Positions 29,666-39,003 of a DNA stretch of 64,000 bases are shown here, in pieces (position 1 is the stretch's first letter; every line of letters starts with the position of its first letter). The stretch is from Ignatzschineria sp. F8392 (GTDB lineage Bacteria > Pseudomonadota > Gammaproteobacteria > Cardiobacteriales > Wohlfahrtiimonadaceae): NCBI RefSeq assembly GCF_002252045.1, contig NZ_NEFF01000003.1, forward strand, positions 186,001 through 250,000. The letters are read 5' to 3'. A program made the translations under genes and the position numbers. The notes beneath the pieces are model-generated. The model did not search any database. It saw only the letters and a list, made by a program, of their open reading frames with translations, and had not been told where the DNA came from.

Positions 29666-29791
29666 CTAGCCTAAGGTTTCACTGCTAAATATCTTACTAG
29701 GTGCCTTATATGACTCACTCGTATATTACTCATTCAAGTTACTCTTTAGTTACTCTTTAGTCACGCTTGATAAGGCACTCATTTAAGCATC

Positions 29792-30238
29792 CTATTCCGT
29801 CTGGGCAATCTCATCTTTTGCATGAATTGCTGAATAGAGCGCATGCCACGGTAATGTGGCGCACTTCACGCGAGTAGGATAATCCCGGACTCCCATTAAG
29901 ATTTCTAAAGAACCTAAATCCCCACTATCGACATCTTCTAACGTTACCGCATTATGAAAACGTTGAAAGAGCGCTTCTGCCTCAGCAATACTCTTCCCCT
30001 TTATCGCCTCTGTCATCATGGAACTTGAGGCTGTTGAGATGGCACACCCCTCACCTTGAAAGGCAATATCTGTAATAATGCCCTCTTCAATATTGAGATA
30101 GAGCTCAATCTGATCACCACAGAGCGGATTATGCCCTTCTGCATGATGAGAGCATGGTTCAATTTTATGGAAGTTTCGAGGATTACGATTGTGATCTAAA
30201 ATCACCTCTTGGTAGAGCGCTTTAATATCAAAACTCAT
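29792..30238 (-). CDS. sufU: Fe-S cluster assembly scaffold SufU/IscU-like
   Basis: 148 residues from the ATG at 30238; the frame opens 25 codons earlier without a ribosome site. Conserved: LDHNRNPRNF, the first cysteine in HNPLCGDQIELYL, the second in GEGCAISTASSSMM, and the third in RVKCATLPWHAL. The spacing and the roughly 18-residue insert between the second and third cysteines are those of SufU rather than IscU. SufU relays sulfur from SufS. No cysteine desulfurase gene is adjacent. Upstream is divergent accD. Confidence 0.88.
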   Translation of the reverse strand: MSFDIKALYQEVILDHNRNPRNFHKIEPCSHHAEGHNPLCGDQIELYLNIEEGIITDIAFQGEGCAISTASSSMMTEAIKGKSIAEAEALFQRFHNAVTLEDVDSGDLGSLEILMGVRDYPTRVKCATLPWHALYSAIHAKDEIAQTE

Positions 30239-30567
30239 GGTAAATATCTTCAACCTTAAATTAGCACTAAATTCGTACTGATTATAACGGATCAAAATTC
30301 CATTTACGAGCATTGATTGATTGCTGTGACTATTTCTATCGAATATCGTCCTGCGATTACGTGGGATGCTTTTGAGGTGAGCTTCCTAACAACGGCCGAA
30401 AATCCTCATTGGCTATTTTGCTGTTTTATGAGAAAATTGAGTATTGATCTCGAAATCTTCATATTTCGAAACCTAACACATTGATGAGCATAAGCGAAAA
30501 CCTCAAGGTAGAACCGCTTATGCTTCGACGATACTAAAGAATATATTAAAAAAAGGATGGTTATAGA
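30239..30567. other. Divergent region between sufU and accD
   Basis: 329 bp without a supported gene. It carries both promoters and the accD leader hairpin (own entry). Minus-strand ORF 30406-30726 overlaps accD and is not credible. Confidence 0.5.
30487..30524 (+). promoter_or_regulatory. Hairpin in the accD leader
   Basis: Perfect 10-bp arms AGCATAAGCG (30487-30496) and CGCTTATGCT (30515-30524), loop 18 nt, ending 43 bases before the accD start. No T-run follows, so not a terminator; a leader structure or operator is possible. Confidence 0.5.
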
Positions 30568-31437
30568 ATGAACTGGTTTGAGCGTATAATTCCAATGATC
30601 CGCACAACGAAGAAGGAGAATACAGTTCCTGAAGGTGTCTGGGCTAAATGCCGTTCTTGCGATGCCATTCTCTATCAACAAGAGCTTGCGGCAAACCTTG
30701 AAGTCTGCCCTAAATGTAATGCTCACATGCGCATCGATCCTCGTACAAGATTAATAGCATTTTTAGATAAAGACTCAACAACTGAAATTGGTGCCGATAT
30801 CGAATCAGTTGATTTCTTAAACTTTAAAGATAGCCGTCGCTACCGTGATCGTCTCGTTGATGCCCAAAAATCAACAGGTGAGACAGAAGCATTAATCGCA
30901 ATGTCGGGCACACTTAAAGGTATGCCAATTGTTGCCGCTTCTTTTAACTTCAACTTCATGGGCGGCTCGATGGGCTCTGTTGTAGGAGAGCGCTTTATTC
31001 GCGCGGTCAATCATAGCCTTGAACATAAAGTTCCCTTAGTCTGTTTTATGACAAGTGGTGGCGCACGTATGCAGGAAGGTTTAACTTCATTGATGCAGAT
31101 GGCGAAAACATCAGCGGGAATTGCGCGCCTTAATGAAGAGCACTTACCCTTTATCTCTGTTTTAACAGACCCTACATTTGGTGGTGTCTCTGCTAGTTTA
31201 GCGATGTTAGGAGATATCAATATTGCTGAACCTTATGCGCTGATCGGTTTTGCTGGTCCTCGTGTTATTGAACAGACCGTTCGTGAAAAACTCCCTGAAG
31301 GCTTCCAACGCTCTGAGTTCCTCCTTGAGAAAGGAGCCATCGATATGATCATCGATCGCCGTGAACTTCGAAATGAGATCGCAAGCCTTCTTGCAAAACT
31401 CACCCATCAAGGAAAACCTTTAGAAGAAGTGGGCTAG
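30568..31437 (+). CDS. accD: Acetyl-CoA carboxylase carboxyltransferase subunit beta
   Basis: 289 residues. AccD with AccA transfers carboxyl from biotin to acetyl-CoA, the first step of fatty-acid synthesis. The N-terminal zinc ribbon has Cys28, 31, 47 and 50. The crotonase-like core shows [23 protein letters not shown] and [22 protein letters not shown] lies upstream of the ATG. First gene of accD-folC-dedD-cvpA, the usual gammaproteobacterial order. Confidence 0.96.
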   Translation: MNWFERIIPMIRTTKKENTVPEGVWAKCRSCDAILYQQELAANLEVCPKCNAHMRIDPRTRLIAFLDKDSTTEIGADIESVDFLNFKDSRRYRDRLVDAQKSTGETEALIAMSGTLKGMPIVAASFNFNFMGGSMGSVVGERFIRAVNHSLEHKVPLVCFMTSGGARMQEGLTSLMQMAKTSAGIARLNEEHLPFISVLTDPTFGGVSASLAMLGDINIAEPYALIGFAGPRVIEQTVREKLPEGFQRSEFLLEKGAIDMIIDRRELRNEIASLLAKLTHQGKPLEEVG

Positions 31438-31606
31438 CTGAGCAAACTCCTACTCACTGAAGAGTACTTACTGACATTCTTATTGACATTAAATAGTAAT
31501 ATTTCCCAATAATACTTCACATGCTCTCGCAGGTTGAATTCAAACTGATATAGCGGCTGAAGATATTGGGAATATTATTGTTTATCAGATTCTATTAAGG
31601 GCAGAG

Positions 31607-32920
31607 ATGACCATGGCTTCGAATCGTTCCCTTCAATCTTGGCTAACCCATTTAGAGAGCATTCATCCTCTATCAATGGATTTTAAACTAGAGCGTATTA
31701 AAAACGTTCTAAAAAATCTCAACCTTGGCAAAATAGCGCCCCTAATCATTACCGTTGCCGGCACCAATGGAAAAGGCTCCACATCCACAACAATCGCAAG
31801 CCTCTATCATGCTGCCGGATTACGCGTTGGACTCTTTACCTCTCCCCATATTTGGCGCTTTAATGAACGCATTCGTATCAACTTAGAAGAGGCGGAGGAT
31901 CATGATATTATCGCCGCCTTTGAGGCAATTGAGGTTGCCCGTGGCGAGATCACTCTCACCTACTTTGAATTTGCAACATTAGCTGCATTCTATCTCTTTA
32001 AGGAGAAACAGGTTGAAGTTGCCGTTCTTGAGGTGGGATTAGGCGGTAGGCTCGATTCAACAAATATCATTGATGCCGATATCGCGGTGATCACCCCTAT
32101 TGGTATCGATCATACTGCGCAACTCGGGAATACCATTGAAGAGATCGCTCGAGAGAAAGCCGGCATTATCAAAACACATGCACAGGTCATTACTGCAGAA
32201 ACAGCACCGAATATCTCGATCTTAACCCAAGTAAAAGAGATGGAGGCAACCCTCTACCAAAATGGGCGAGACTTTCACTATCAACGCCTCGAATCTGGCG
32301 AATTTAGCTATCAGTTTAAAGAGGAAGCGCGCCTTACTTTGCCGGCACCTAAGCTAAAAGGTCTCCATCAATATCAGAATGCGGCAACAGCAATTACTGC
32401 GCTCTATCTCGGTGCTGAAAAACTGAAGATCACACCAACAGAAGAGAGTATCGCTAAGGGCTTAAGCGCTGTAACATTAGAGGGGCGCTTTCAGCAACTC
32501 ACAAGAGCTAATAGCCCAACAATCTATCTTGATGTGACACATAACCCTCAAGGAGCGCATGTGTTAAAATCATTAATTACGGATCTTCGATCTGAAAAGG
32601 GGGAGGATTTTGAGATTATCGCCCTTTTAGGAATGTTAAAAGATAAAGACTCCGTAGCATTAGCAACTCCCCTTAAAGATTCGATTCAATCATGGGTTAC
32701 GGCAACAATCGATGATTGTGAACGCGGTCAATCAGGAGAAGCTTTGGCAACAAAGATTCAACCTATTATTCAACAAACTATTCTTGTGGCACCCTCTATT
32801 GCGACAGGTTGCCAACGGGTGCTAGAAATGGCACAGCCACAAGATATTATTATTGTTTTTGGCTCATTTCATATGATGGCAGATAGCCTCAACTGGTTTA
32901 AAGAGAATCAATATGTCTAA
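31607..32920 (+). CDS. folC: Folylpolyglutamate synthase / dihydrofolate synthase
   Basis: 437 residues. FolC adds glutamate to dihydropteroate and folates. P-loop TVAGTNGKGSTST, the folate and Mg motif ASLYHAAGLRVGLFTSPHI, GLGGRLDSTN, IGIDHTAQLG, and the C-terminal DVTHNPQGA are all present. A second ATG two codons on is possible. It overlaps dedD by 8 bp, so translation is coupled. Confidence 0.94.
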   Translation: MTMASNRSLQSWLTHLESIHPLSMDFKLERIKNVLKNLNLGKIAPLIITVAGTNGKGSTSTTIASLYHAAGLRVGLFTSPHIWRFNERIRINLEEAEDHDIIAAFEAIEVARGEITLTYFEFATLAAFYLFKEKQVEVAVLEVGLGGRLDSTNIIDADIAVITPIGIDHTAQLGNTIEEIAREKAGIIKTHAQVITAETAPNISILTQVKEMEATLYQNGRDFHYQRLESGEFSYQFKEEARLTLPAPKLKGLHQYQNAATAITALYLGAEKLKITPTEESIAKGLSAVTLEGRFQQLTRANSPTIYLDVTHNPQGAHVLKSLITDLRSEKGEDFEIIALLGMLKDKDSVALATPLKDSIQSWVTATIDDCERGQSGEALATKIQPIIQQTILVAPSIATGCQRVLEMAQPQDIIIVFGSFHMMADSLNWFKENQYV

Positions 32921-33644
32921 TACGCTAACAAAATCGCTATTACAACGTCTTATCGGTGGGATATTTCTTCTCGCTCTTGTCGGGCTCATTGCTGTACTGT
33001 TATTGCAGCCTTCAGATAAACTTCCAACGACAACACCACAAGCTAATAACGTGCAGAAGCCGGCAATTAGCATCACTTCTACAGGGAAAAAAGAGCCGCA
33101 AGAGATTGCACCTCCCATTATTCTTGAGAGCCAATCGGGTAAAGAGATTGTCAGCAATGCACCGGGAGATATTGTGGGTGAAGAGCTATGGCAAAGTGTT
33201 GAACAAGGTCATCAGATCAAAGAAGAGAATGCGATTATTTTAGCAAGCATCGAACCGCCTAAAGTAACTCCTCTTCCCAAAAAAGAGATTGAGAAACCAA
33301 AAGTAACCCCAAAAAAAGAGCCGGCGATGCCCAAAATTGAATTGATCGCCGATAGCGAAAAGAGCGCAGCAAAGGCGCCACAAAAAACGCAACCGGTACA
33401 ACAAGCTCCTAAAGCAACAGCACAAGGCCATTGGTATGTGCAACTAGGTGCTTTTGGCAACAGTGCCAATGCACAAAAACTGATGAATGAATTTAAGCAG
33501 AAAGGCTATAACGTCCGTATCTTAAGAGATAACAAGTTAAATCGTGTTCAAATTGGTCCTTATGCTACCAAAAAAGAGGCGGAGCAAGTACAATCTCGTA
33601 CAAGGAGCGGATCATTAAAGCCCTCTGTTGTACAGGCTAAATAA
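32913..33644 (+). CDS. dedD: SPOR-domain cell-division protein, DedD-like
   Basis: 243 residues: short cytoplasmic start, one membrane helix (about 14-34), a long Pro/Lys/Glu-rich periplasmic linker (about 40-165), and a C-terminal SPOR domain (about 168-240, starting GHWYVQLGAFGNS). SPOR domains bind denuded septal peptidoglycan. Position between folC and cvpA is that of E. coli dedD. Low linker conservation is normal for the family. Confidence 0.88.
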   Translation: MSNTLTKSLLQRLIGGIFLLALVGLIAVLLLQPSDKLPTTTPQANNVQKPAISITSTGKKEPQEIAPPIILESQSGKEIVSNAPGDIVGEELWQSVEQGHQIKEENAIILASIEPPKVTPLPKKEIEKPKVTPKKEPAMPKIELIADSEKSAAKAPQKTQPVQQAPKATAQGHWYVQLGAFGNSANAQKLMNEFKQKGYNVRILRDNKLNRVQIGPYATKKEAEQVQSRTRSGSLKPSVVQAK

Positions 33645-33783
33645 ACCAACGCAGAATCATGCAATATGCATCTTCCTTCTTTTAAAAAGAGACCTTCAAA
33701 GAGCGATCTTTTTCAAAAGAGTGAAGGATCAGTATCAGCACTATCTGCCCATAAAAAAACAGTTAGACTAGGAGCTCATTAAC

Positions 33784-34428
33784 GTGGATATATCAACCAT
33801 TATTGATGCCGTTATTATTGCCATCATCGCTATTTCAGTCATTGTGGCATTCTTTAGAGGCTTTATCTCAGAAGCGCTCTCATTGATCGTCTGGGTATTA
33901 GCATTTATGGGAGCCGTCTTCTACTATCAAGATGTCGGCAAGATGCTCCCTAATCTCTTTGGTGGCAGCGCCAATGCTTTAAGTGGTGATGAGTCGATCT
34001 TTGGCGATCTTATCAGCTTTGCAATCACCTTTATTGCCCTCTTGATCATCTTAGGTTTAGTCAATCTTCTTATCACTTTTGTACTGCGAAAATTGAGTAT
34101 CTCCTGGCCTGATCGCCTCCTTGGTACGATCTTTGGTCTTTTAAGAGGGATCTTTATTGTTGCCGTTATCTCCCTTTTTATTATTGAATCGCCTTTTAAA
34201 GAGAGTGAGTATTGGAAAAATGCGAAGTTTTCCGGCATGGCCTCTTCTTGGGCGGAAACACTAGCATCAATGATTCCTGAGAATTTTTTAGAGAGCATTA
34301 ACACCACTGTGATTGAGCCCGCCAAAGGGGCCGCTCAGCAAAACAGCAATAGCATAAAAGAGGCTGCGCAAAAAGCAGCGATCGAACAGATGACGCGCCT
34401 ACGCGAGGAGGCTACCCGTAATGAGTAA
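33784..34428 (+). CDS. cvpA: CvpA family membrane protein
   Basis: 214 residues, GTG start with GGAG eight bases upstream. Four membrane segments (about 8-28, 30-48, 75-98, 108-130) and a hydrophilic C-terminus. CvpA was named for colicin V production and is linked to envelope stress tolerance; its molecular job is unknown. In enterobacteria purF follows; here ubiG does, overlapping by 8 bp. The tail (about 160-214) is Ala/Gln/Glu-rich helix. Confidence 0.85.
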   Translation: MDISTIIDAVIIAIIAISVIVAFFRGFISEALSLIVWVLAFMGAVFYYQDVGKMLPNLFGGSANALSGDESIFGDLISFAITFIALLIILGLVNLLITFVLRKLSISWPDRLLGTIFGLLRGIFIVAVISLFIIESPFKESEYWKNAKFSGMASSWAETLASMIPENFLESINTTVIEPAKGAAQQNSNSIKEAAQKAAIEQMTRLREEATRNE

Positions 34429-35110
34429 TGTATCACACGAAGAAATTGAGAAGTTTAACGATCAAGATTGGTGGAATCGTGAAGGAGAATTAAAGACTCT
34501 TCATGACATCAACCCTACCCGTTTTGAGTTTATTGAGCAATTTGTTGATCTTGCCGGCATTAAAGCACTCGATATCGGCTGTGGTGGCGGCATCATCGCT
34601 GAAGGTTTAGCAAAACGACATGTCAAAACGACCGGCATCGATATGGCACCTAATGCCATTGCTGTCGCTAAAGCGCATGCGAAAGAGAATCATCTTAAGA
34701 TCGATTATCGAGTAATCACGGCTGAAGAATTTGCCGAAGAGCATCATGAATCTTTTGATCTCATCACCTGTCTTGAGATGCTCGAACATGTCCCTACCCC
34801 AAGCGCTATTATTGAAGCTGCAAGCAAAATGTTAAAACCAGGTGGGCATATCTTCTTCTCAACCATCAATCGCACCTTAAAATCGAGAGCCTTAGCGCTC
34901 TTCGCCGCAGAGAGCATCCTCCGCATTGTTCCAAAGGGAACCCATGACTATAACAAGCTCATTACCCCTTTAGAGCTCTATGAGATGTGTGAAAGCTATG
35001 GTTTAACAGTTAAAAAGATTGAAGGAATGAGTTACAACCCTTTCACTCGCATTGCAACACTTACCGATGATGTGAGTATGAATTATCTGCTCTATGCAAC
35101 GAAAGCGTAA
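34421..35110 (+). CDS. ubiG: Ubiquinone biosynthesis O-methyltransferase UbiG
   Basis: 229 residues, the normal size. UbiG carries out both O-methylations in ubiquinone synthesis. EIEKFNDQDWWNREGELKTLHDINPTR (two parts of the N-terminal signature), SAM motif LDIGCGGGIIAEGLA, and LEMLEHVPTP are diagnostic. It overlaps cvpA. In pseudomonads ubiG is followed by mupP and yciK; here yciK follows directly. Confidence 0.94.
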   Translation: MSNVSHEEIEKFNDQDWWNREGELKTLHDINPTRFEFIEQFVDLAGIKALDIGCGGGIIAEGLAKRHVKTTGIDMAPNAIAVAKAHAKENHLKIDYRVITAEEFAEEHHESFDLITCLEMLEHVPTPSAIIEAASKMLKPGGHIFFSTINRTLKSRALALFAAESILRIVPKGTHDYNKLITPLELYEMCESYGLTVKKIEGMSYNPFTRIATLTDDVSMNYLLYATKA

Positions 35111-35245
35111 CTCATCATTGGTGAGAAAGATGACCGCATCTTGAAAGTTGCAATAGCGCTAATACCGAACGCTAAAATTAAATCAGGTAACAATTTAATA
35201 AGAGATTTAATAGATTTAATCAAGGGATTTAATAAGGATTTTTAT

Positions 35246-35968
35246 ATGTCAAAACCATTAACAGGTCGTGTCATTTTAGTAACCGGTGCTTCTGGCGCAA
35301 TTGGGAAAGAATCAGCACTTCGTCTCGCTGATTTAGGTGCGACCATTATCCTCATGGGCCGAAAAGAGGAGAAGCTCAATCCCATCTATGACATTATTGT
35401 CAACCGAGGGGGAGCAGAACCTGCTATTGTGACAATGGACTTTCTAAAAGTAGAAGATCTTGATTACTACAATCTTGCTCAAAACTTAGCGTTAGAGTTT
35501 GGAAAGCTCGATGGTATTGTGCATGCGGCAATCAATCTCGGTTACTTAACTCCCCTTGCCCATACCAGCCCTGAAAAATGGCATCATGGGCTCAATATTA
35601 CTCTCAACGCACCCTACTTCCTAACACATGCCATGTTGCCACTTCTTGATCAATCAGATCGCGCTTCTGTCATCTTCTTTACCCATGATGAGGTTGCCAA
35701 AGGGGATCGTGCCTATTGGGGGAGCTATGCCATTGCTAAAGCAGGGTTAGAGACCATGATGAAGATCTTTGCACTTGAGAATGAGTCAGAAAAGAAGATC
35801 GCCTTCAACTCGATCGATCCTGTCTGCATCAACTCTGCCCTTCGAATGAGTGTTATGCCGGAAGGAGCGCCTAATCCTAAAGAGTTGCGTAAGGTGATCG
35901 ATCTTGTATGGCAACTTAATGATCCCGAACAACCCTTTGTAACAGGAACAACCTTAACCGTTGAGTAA
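35246..35968 (+). CDS. Short-chain dehydrogenase, YciK-like
   Basis: 240 residues from the ATG at 35246 with AAGGA eight bases upstream; the frame opens 35 codons earlier in repeat-like DNA. Rossmann motif VTGASGAIGKESALRLA, the cofactor-specific GRKEEKL, and the catalytic YxxxK in WGSYAIAKAG. YciK-type oxidoreductases have no firm substrate. Neighbour order after ubiG matches the Pseudomonas ubiG-mupP-yciK block minus mupP. Confidence 0.82.
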   Translation: MSKPLTGRVILVTGASGAIGKESALRLADLGATIILMGRKEEKLNPIYDIIVNRGGAEPAIVTMDFLKVEDLDYYNLAQNLALEFGKLDGIVHAAINLGYLTPLAHTSPEKWHHGLNITLNAPYFLTHAMLPLLDQSDRASVIFFTHDEVAKGDRAYWGSYAIAKAGLETMMKIFALENESEKKIAFNSIDPVCINSALRMSVMPEGAPNPKELRKVIDLVWQLNDPEQPFVTGTTLTVE

Positions 35969-36052
35969 ATAGTGTTGCAGTGTTGGGCAATCTGCCCATC
36001 CCATTAATCATCAATCTCAATTTTTAATCCAATCTTCTATTAGGAGGAGACG

Positions 36053-37621
36053 ATGCAAAAAGTACACCCTCTCAAAAAAGCGGCAACTCTCTTTATTGCC
36101 GCTTTTTCTTTTTCCTCAATCATCGCTATTGCCGAAACAGCAACCGAAAGAGTACGTATTATCGATAACACCTATGAAACTGAGCTCGATAATGGTTTAA
36201 AAGTGATCGTCAGAGAAGATCATCGTGCACCGGTTGTCACTTCGATGGTCTGGTATAAAGTAGGATCGGTAGATGAACCCCGTGGTTTAGGCGGCATCTC
36301 CCATATGTTAGAGCATATGATGTTCAAAGGAACCGACACTTTAGGTCCTAATGAGCATTCGATGATTATTGCTAATCTTGGTGGGCGAGATAATGCTTTT
36401 ACCTCTACTGACTATACCGCCTACTTTGAAAATCTGCCGGCATGGGAGCTTGAAACAGCGCTCAAATTAGAAGCTGATCGCATGCAAAATTTAGAGTTAC
36501 GCGCTGAAGATTTTGCCCCCGAGCGACTTGTTGTTGCAGAAGAGCGTCGTCAACGCACCGATAGCAATCCTCAAGCACAACTCTATGAAGCTTTTAATGC
36601 GAATCTCTTTACCACAAGTGCATATCGTAATCCGGTGATCGGTTGGATGCCGGAGATTGAAGGATGGACCTTAGAAGACCTTGCGAATTGGTATCAACAA
36701 TTTTACGCACCCAATAATGCAACGGTAGTGATTGTCGGCGATGTGGATCCAGAAAAAACGATCGCACTTGTTGAGCAATATTTTGGAGAGATTCCACCGA
36801 GTGAAAATATTACTCGTCCTTACAACTTTGAAGTTGCACAACAGGGTGAGAAGCGGATCGACCTTGCGATTCCCGCTAATATGCCCCTTCTCTTTATGGG
36901 GTATAAAGTCCCTAGTATCAATGAAATTGATGCCACAGAGAATCAAGAGGCCGATGCTCTTCTCCTTGCCTCACTCATTTTAGATGGTACCTCCTCATCC
37001 CGCCTTCCTAAGCGTTTAGTCCGCGATGAGCAGATCGCCTTAGAAGCAGGTAGCTACTACAACTATGGAGCGCGCTATACAACACCCTTCACCTTTGTAG
37101 CGGTTCCGGCAGAAGGGATCTCTCTTGCACAAATAGAACAGGCCTTAAAAGAGGAGATTGCACTTCTTCAAAATGAATTAGCCTCAGAAGAGGAGATTGA
37201 ACGCATTATTGGCCTCTATGAAGCAGGTAATATCTACAGTAAAGATTCTGTTGCATCCCAAGCGATGTTAATTGGACAAGCAGAGACAACAGGTGAAGGT
37301 TGGCAAAATGCAGAGAATCGTGTTGAGCGTCTCAAAAAGGTAACACCAGAGATGATTCGACAAGTGGCCCAAAAATATCTCAATGAGGAGCAAGCCACGA
37401 TCGCAACGCTCCATCCGCAACAAACGACGATCAAAAACTCGCCAGCAAAGAGAGATGAGAGATCCGATGTAGAGATATCCGATGTAGAGACATCTGATAG
37501 GGCGATATCCGACGGGGCGACGCCTGACAGGGAGATCAACATTAAAACGGTCGAGAGCGCTGAAGAGAATTCACCTTCAGAGAAGAGCAAAACTCAAGAG
37601 ACTCAAGAGACCGCTATCTAA
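36053..37621 (+). CDS. M16 zinc metallopeptidase, catalytic partner
   Basis: 522 residues; GGAGGAG before the start. Signal peptide about 1-26, so periplasmic. The inverted zinc motif HMLEH (about residues 84-88) and a downstream Glu (VVAEERRQR) mark an active pitrilysin-type protease. Core ends near residue 460. The last 60 residues are an acidic, low-complexity tail with five 5-residue repeats (own entry), absent from typical homologues. The following gene is the zinc-less partner; such pairs form heterodimers that degrade peptides. Confidence 0.88.
   Translation: MQKVHPLKKAATLFIAAFSFSSIIAIAETATERVRIIDNTYETELDNGLKVIVREDHRAPVVTSMVWYKVGSVDEPRGLGGISHMLEHMMFKGTDTLGPNEHSMIIANLGGRDNAFTSTDYTAYFENLPAWELETALKLEADRMQNLELRAEDFAPERLVVAEERRQRTDSNPQAQLYEAFNANLFTTSAYRNPVIGWMPEIEGWTLEDLANWYQQFYAPNNATVVIVGDVDPEKTIALVEQYFGEIPPSENITRPYNFEVAQQGEKRIDLAIPANMPLLFMGYKVPSINEIDATENQEADALLLASLILDGTSSSRLPKRLVRDEQIALEAGSYYNYGARYTTPFTFVAVPAEGISLAQIEQALKEEIALLQNELASEEEIERIIGLYEAGNIYSKDSVASQAMLIGQAETTGEGWQNAENRVERLKKVTPEMIRQVAQKYLNEEQATIATLHPQQTTIKNSPAKRDERSDVEISDVETSDRAISDGATPDREINIKTVESAEENSPSEKSKTQETQETAI
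37463..37537 (+). repeat. 15-bp in-frame tandem repeat in the M16 protease tail
   Basis: Five 15-bp units encode SDVEI, SDVET, SDRAI, SDGAT, PDREI. Units 1 and 2 are nearly identical; later ones have decayed. Confidence 0.85.
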
Positions 37622-37644
37622 TGCTGCTTTAGAAAGGAATGATA

Positions 37645-39003
37645 ATGAGAAAGATTATGAGAAAGTTAATAACAACCCTCCTCGTCACAGTTGCGCTTTT
37701 TAGCACCGTAATCGCGCAGGCTGCAACTGATGTTGAGACTTGGCGTACCGATGAAGGTGCTGAAGTCTACTACCTTCATGCACCTGAAATTCCGATGGTG
37801 GACCTAATCCTCTCACTAGAGGCAGGATCGATTCGTGAAGGCGATAGCTATGGTTTAGCAGCAATGACTGCCAATATGGTCACCTCTGGAACACAATCGC
37901 TCGATGAGGAGGCGCTCCTATTAAAACTCGATCAGTTACAGAGTTCGATAGACGCTTCAAGCTCTACTTACCACACCCTCTTCTCGCTTCGCTCATTGAG
38001 TCGCGAGCAACAATTTAACTCAACATTAGAGATTCTCTATGAGATGTTGCAATCTCCCCGCTTTGATGAAAAAGTCTTCAAAAGAGAGGTTGCCCAAGCG
38101 ATCGATAGTCAAAAAGCACGCCTTGATAATCCCTCTGCGATTGCAAATGAGCTCTACTACGCGGCGCTCTATCCTAATAGCGTGATTGGTGCAACATCAG
38201 AGATGTTACAAAATGCTCTTGCAAAGATGAGCCTTGGTGATGTGAAAGCCTTCCAGGAACAATATTACGATGCGCATGGTGCAAAGATTATCTTTGTCGG
38301 GGATATCTCTGAAGAGGAAGCGAAGAAAATTGCCGCAAAAATTAGCCAAATTTTAGGTTCTGGTGAGATTCATCCTGCTATGGCACAGATTGAGCCCGTC
38401 ACTATGGATCTCACCTATGAGCAATATTACAATAGCCCGCAGACACAAGTGATGATGGGCCAGCCCGCTATCGATCGTTTTAGCCCCGATTATCTCCCTT
38501 TAATGATCGGTAACCATCTTTTAGGTGGCAGTGGCTTAACTTCGCTCTTGATGACCACAATTCGAGAAAAAGAGGGGTTAACGTATGGTATCTATAGCCG
38601 CTTTGCACCCAATTTTTACGAAGGACCTTTCACTATTAGCTTCTCCACTAAAAATGAGAGCGTTGAAGAGGCGATTACTCAGACGAAAGCAGTCGTCAAT
38701 CAATTTATCAATGAAGGTCCGGATGCAGAGCTATTAGAGCGTGCCAAAAATAATTATATCGGCTCTTTAGTTCTCGATCTCGATAGTAATCTTAAGTTAG
38801 CCTATGCCATCTTAAATCTTGCAACTTATGGGTTACCACTCGATTATTATGAGACTTTACCAGAAAAAGTGAGAGCAATTACACCTAAAGAGATTCAGGA
38901 AGCCTTTAAACGTCATGTCAACCCCCAGGAGATGACCACTGTGATCGTCGGTGGATATGTCGCTCCCGATAAAGAGACAAGAAAACCCTTTAACGACCAG
39001 TAA
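37645..39003 (+). CDS. M16 family peptidase, non-catalytic partner
   Basis: 452 residues from the ATG at 37645; AGGA six bases upstream excludes the in-frame ATG at 37639. Signal peptide ends near AQA. It has the M16 fold landmarks (GLAAMTANMVTSGT, GSGLTSLLMTTIREKEGLTYGIYSRF) but no HxxEH. The C-terminal R/Y substrate-binding motif is kept. This is the regular split of two-subunit M16 proteases, so the missing zinc site is expected. Gap to the catalytic gene is 23 bp. Confidence 0.87.
   Translation: MRKIMRKLITTLLVTVALFSTVIAQAATDVETWRTDEGAEVYYLHAPEIPMVDLILSLEAGSIREGDSYGLAAMTANMVTSGTQSLDEEALLLKLDQLQSSIDASSSTYHTLFSLRSLSREQQFNSTLEILYEMLQSPRFDEKVFKREVAQAIDSQKARLDNPSAIANELYYAALYPNSVIGATSEMLQNALAKMSLGDVKAFQEQYYDAHGAKIIFVGDISEEEAKKIAAKISQILGSGEIHPAMAQIEPVTMDLTYEQYYNSPQTQVMMGQPAIDRFSPDYLPLMIGNHLLGGSGLTSLLMTTIREKEGLTYGIYSRFAPNFYEGPFTISFSTKNESVEEAITQTKAVVNQFINEGPDAELLERAKNNYIGSLVLDLDSNLKLAYAILNLATYGLPLDYYETLPEKVRAITPKEIQEAFKRHVNPQEMTTVIVGGYVAPDKETRKPFNDQ

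Noticed and set aside
37645-39003. Second M16 gene as a broken protease because HxxEH is missing
   Set aside because: Paired M16 systems regularly have one subunit without the zinc motif; the frame is intact and full length.
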